Part shown: one piece after another, positions 28,654 through 30,936 of the stretch
How positions within the stretch are numbered: the first letter of the stretch is position 1
Layout: each line of letters opens with the position of its first letter
Assembly (NCBI GenBank): GCA_038063175.1
Contig: JBBTVP010000064.1
Location: 1 to 30,936 of the forward strand
DNA from: JBBTVP01 sp038063175
Lineage (GTDB): Bacteria > Patescibacteriota > Minisyncoccia > UBA6257 > 1-14-0-10-40-38
DNA length: 30,936 bases
Direction: 5' to 3'
Made by a program: the position numbers and the translations under genes
The notes under the pieces: generated by a model
What the model was told of the DNA's origin: nothing
The model's database searches: none
The model's input: the letters and a program-made list of their open reading frames with translations, nothing else

Positions 28654-29826
28654 CTATGCCGCGGCGATGATTCCTCCTCCAATCATTTCTCCTGATTTTT
28701 TATAGAAAACCGCAGATTGTCCTGATGCAACAAATTTGATCGGCACATCAAATTTGAGATGCAGGTGAACTGGAAAATTGCCATTTGAGTTTGCGCCATT
28801 TTCGTGTCGCTTTTCACATGTTACGAGCGTTGCCTTCGCAAGCGGCTGGCGATACCTCACCCGCGCGTAAACGCTCAGTGGCAAATGACTAGCTCGCCCC
28901 GTGGCGAAGCTGTTTGGCGTAACGAGTGGCTCGTTAATGAAATTCACGTCCACAAGTTCTACTTCTTTCTTTGTTAGCGCTTCATCTTCTGCTTCTGCAA
29001 CCACAATTTTATTCTTGCGCACATCCTTTTCTGCAACATACAATGGATTCCCTCCACCCATACCAATCCCCCGCCGTTGACCAATGGTATAGAAGTGGGC
29101 TCCCTGGTGCCTTCCAATTTCTTCACCTTTCGTGTTGAAAATCGTCCCCGGCTTCTCGGGAATGTACGTTTTCAAAAAATCGGAAAGGGTGACTTTGCCC
29201 AAAAAACAAATTCCTTGGGAATCTTTTTTATCGGCATTCGGAAGACGAAATGTGCGCGCAAGTTTCCGCACTTCTGGTTTCACATATTCGCCAATCGGAA
29301 AAAGACAATGCCGAAGATCCTTTTGCGTAAGCGTCCAGAGGAAATAACTTTGGTCTTTATTTGTGTCACGAGCGGTGAAGAGTGAAATGGTGAATGGTGA
29401 ATGGAATTTCTTTTTTCCTTTTTCCATTTTACCTTCCACATTTTTCATTACACTCCGCCTCCGCACGTAGTGCCCCGTCGCCACATAGTCTGCGCTCATG
29501 GAAAGTGCCTTTCCTAAAAAAAGCCCGAATTTAATTTCTCGGTTGCACATAACATCAGGATTCGGCGTAATGCCTTTCCGATATCCGTCCACCATGTACT
29601 TCACCACTCTTTCTTTATATTCCTTTTCAAAATCGAAAACGTAGAAGGGAATCCCAAGAGTCTCCGCGGCACGACGAGCATCTTCTGCATCCTGTTCGGC
29701 GCATCCGTCCACGTTAAAGCACCGGAGATGGATTCCGGTGACGTCATATCCTTTCTCTTTGAGAAGCGCTGCGGTAACGGAAGAATCAACGCCGCCGCTC
29801 ATTCCGACGAATACCTTCTTCTTCAT
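28654..29826 (-). CDS. mnmA: tRNA 2-thiouridylase MnmA
   Basis: MnmA places sulfur on U34 of tRNA-Lys, -Glu and -Gln. The 390-residue protein has the PP-loop GMSGGVDSS (residues 8-16), the nucleophile Cys94 in NPDVMCNREIKFG, the persulfide Cys207 in DSQGICFLGK, YTIGQRRGIGMGGG, and the C-terminal barrel ending AVFYKKSGEMIGGGII. Residues of about 123-150 (RRSVMKNVEGKMEKGKKKFH...) are an extra loop, between ATGHYV and KDQSYFLWTL, encoded by a heptad-repeat element. The nucleotidyltransferase gene lies 20 nt upstream. Start is the ATG at 29826. Confidence 0.95.
   Translation of the reverse strand: MKKKVFVGMSGGVDSSVTAALLKEKGYDVTGIHLRCFNVDGCAEQDAEDARRAAETLGIPFYVFDFEKEYKERVVKYMVDGYRKGITPNPDVMCNREIKFGLFLGKALSMSADYVATGHYVRRRSVMKNVEGKMEKGKKKFHSPFTISLFTARDTNKDQSYFLWTLTQKDLRHCLFPIGEYVKPEVRKLARTFRLPNADKKDSQGICFLGKVTLSDFLKTYIPEKPGTIFNTKGEEIGRHQGAHFYTIGQRRGIGMGGGNPLYVAEKDVRKNKIVVAEAEDEALTKKEVELVDVNFINEPLVTPNSFATGRASHLPLSVYARVRYRQPLAKATLVTCEKRHENGANSNGNFPVHLHLKFDVPIKFVASGQSAVFYKKSGEMIGGGIIAAA
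29381..29450. repeat. Heptanucleotide-period hairpin element inside mnmA
   Basis: AATG recurs at 29386, 29393 and 29400 (GTGAATG repeated) and CAT at 29425, 29439 and 29446 on the other arm, again in steps of 7 or 14 nt. The arms are roughly complementary. It is read in frame as a Lys-rich loop. Confidence 0.75.
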
Positions 29827-29846
29827 AGCCGGGCTATTTTACTTGA

Positions 29847-30936
29847 TTAATGCGCCTTTGCAAAGTATTCGCGGGTCATTGCAAGTTGTTCAGTAGTTCC
29901 CGTGGGAAGCCAATACCCCGGGTGATCATAGAGAAGCAGCTTTCCCGCGGACGCAAGCCGAGGAAATACATCGTGCTCAATCGAGAATGCATCCGGAGTT
30001 CCATCGAAAACGTCAGGCAAGAGGTAGTAGTGCCCAATGTTTACAAGGCCGCCATCCGTGGCATCTGGTTTTTTTTCTTCAAACGAACAGATTTTTTTGT
30101 ACTCATCGCACTTCAGAAGTCCGAACGCCCGCGCATCTGTAATTTGAAAACCAGTGAGTACATTCCACCTCCCATCGCCGCCGTGCCGGATGAGTGCTCG
30201 AAAATTGACATCAGCGATATCATCCGCGTTCATCGCAAGGAAAGGTTCCTTGATGCCAGCTATTGCAAGCTTCAACCCGCCGCCAGTACCGAGCGGCTCC
30301 GGTTCGATGACGTAGCGGATATCGTGGTTACCGCTTTTCTTCAGCCACTCGACTACCGTTTCCGCACGATACCCAAGAGACAGAGTGATATTCGAAAACC
30401 CTTGCTTACGAAGCTCTTCAATCTGCCAGTGCAGCATAGGATGCCCCGCGATTTCGACAAGCACTTTCGGCTTGTCTTTCTCGCTCTCCGGCATCCGAGT
30501 CCCCTTTCCTCCGGCAATGATGAAAACTGGGGTTTTATTCTCACGCATATTACCTTCACCCTGTTTTCGTATAATCATCTCCGCAGATTCAACATCTTTC
30601 GGATAACCGATGGGGTGCCAAAAATCGCTTTTTTCTACCGTCATCGGGTACTCTTTCAAAAGCTGCTGAAACAATTCAGGCAGGAAATATTCTCCAAGAC
30701 GTTCGTGCCTTACGAGCTTGTATTTAAAGATGCGGTCGTCGAGAACGTAGACACCGATGGTAACCAGATTCGATTTCGGCGCCTCGGGTTTTTCAACCAT
30801 TTCCGTCACATTCCCTTTTGCATCCGTATACACCACCCCAAACCGACTCGGGTTAGGATGTTCCGTCACGAGAAGCCCCAACTCATGATTCCGAATCAGT
30901 TTTTCTATTGCCTTAGGGCTGTGTAGATCAACGTCG
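29847..30936 (-). CDS. Tandem sugar-nucleotidyltransferase, 5' end outside the window
   Basis: The frame is open to the right edge (DVDLHSPKAIEKLIRNHELG... upstream of the TTG at 30881). It contains the C-terminal half of one nucleotidyltransferase (HPNPSRFGVVYTDAKGNVTE, MVEKPEAPKSNLVTIGVYVLD, FWHPIGYPKDVESAEMIIR). A second, complete one follows without a stop, from MRENKTPVFIIAGGKGTRM (ATG at 30548) through KPKVLVEIAGHPMLHWQIE, LGTGGGL and NADDI. The GGxGTRM loop and KP lysine are those of glucose-1-phosphate thymidylyl- or mannose-1-phosphate guanylyltransferases, which make activated sugars for surface polysaccharides. GAAGG lies before the internal ATG, so the second half could also be translated alone. 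Confidence 0.85.
   Translation of the reverse strand, partial: DVDLHSPKAIEKLIRNHELGLLVTEHPNPSRFGVVYTDAKGNVTEMVEKPEAPKSNLVTIGVYVLDDRIFKYKLVRHERLGEYFLPELFQQLLKEYPMTVEKSDFWHPIGYPKDVESAEMIIRKQGEGNMRENKTPVFIIAGGKGTRMPESEKDKPKVLVEIAGHPMLHWQIEELRKQGFSNITLSLGYRAETVVEWLKKSGNHDIRYVIEPEPLGTGGGLKLAIAGIKEPFLAMNADDIADVNFRALIRHGGDGRWNVLTGFQITDARAFGLLKCDEYKKICSFEEKKPDATDGGLVNIGHYYLLPDVFDGTPDAFSIEHDVFPRLASAGKLLLYDHPGYWLPTGTTEQLAMTREYFAKAH

Noticed and set aside
29850..30926. Long plus-strand frame of 358 residues
   Set aside because: It is antisense to the clearly recognisable nucleotidyltransferase and has no family resemblance.

Overview
The window looks like a chromosomal segment of a reduced-genome bacterium of the Candidate Phyla Radiation, most likely a Parcubacteria-type lineage. 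This is inference from gene content: a short UvrC without its C-terminal domain, a ComEC split into two coupled genes, an AspRS without its GAD insertion, a prfB-ftsE-ftsX block and many orphan small genes. A class-2 release factor with an SPF motif implies that UGA is a stop codon. Almost all core genes are on the minus strand; only two orphan genes are on the plus strand.

Layout, left to right. 1-2340: ABC exporter operon (permease, ATPase, truncated membrane-fusion protein). 2386-6384: uvrC and uvrA. 6524-6832: zinc-ribbon orphan gene. 6949-9154: envelope redox operon (VKOR-thioredoxin, CcdA-like, DoxX) containing a 100-N scaffold gap that appears spurious. 9392-11512: uvrB. 11641-12089: two orphan genes. 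12184-14664: ftsX, ftsE, prfB. 14677-14890: an intact tRNA-Thr apparently nested inside a second, broken tRNA. 14959-17222: orphan genes plus a C39-like/PrcB-like pair. 17287-18219: tRNA-Gly, SurA-like and FtsB-like genes. 18507-20762: lepA with a large in-frame insertion. 20841-22793: orphan genes around ndk. 23085-24476: aspS. 24918-27208: split comEC. 27442-27972: cobO-like gene. 28052-28420: two orphan genes. 28654-30936: mnmA and a tandem nucleotidyltransferase running off the right edge.

The main discovery is how heavily this segment is colonised by small structured DNA elements, several sitting in frame inside conserved genes. (i) LepA carries a GxxExxY / PD-(D/E)XK-like domain in its GTPase domain; both junctions are marked by unrelated 24-bp perfect palindromes. 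(ii) Heptanucleotide-period hairpin elements lie in frame in uvrC, uvrB and mnmA and between ftsE and ftsX. (iii) A GC-rich palindromic element lies in frame in uvrA. (iv) Four hairpins share a near-invariant 31-nt apical core but have different, self-complementary arms, and lie just downstream of uvrB, aspS, cobO and mnmA; a shortened relative follows uvrA. Two of the four are full 141-bp MITE-like elements with CAC...GTG ends and 8-bp target-site duplications. (v) A tRNA has been invaded by another tRNA-bearing segment.

Between the core operons sit self-contained expression units: a recognisable promoter, a strong Shine-Dalgarno site, one or two orphan small genes and a strong hairpin terminator. 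They contrast with the core genes, many of which lack an obvious Shine-Dalgarno site. No transposase, integrase, CRISPR array or rRNA was found.
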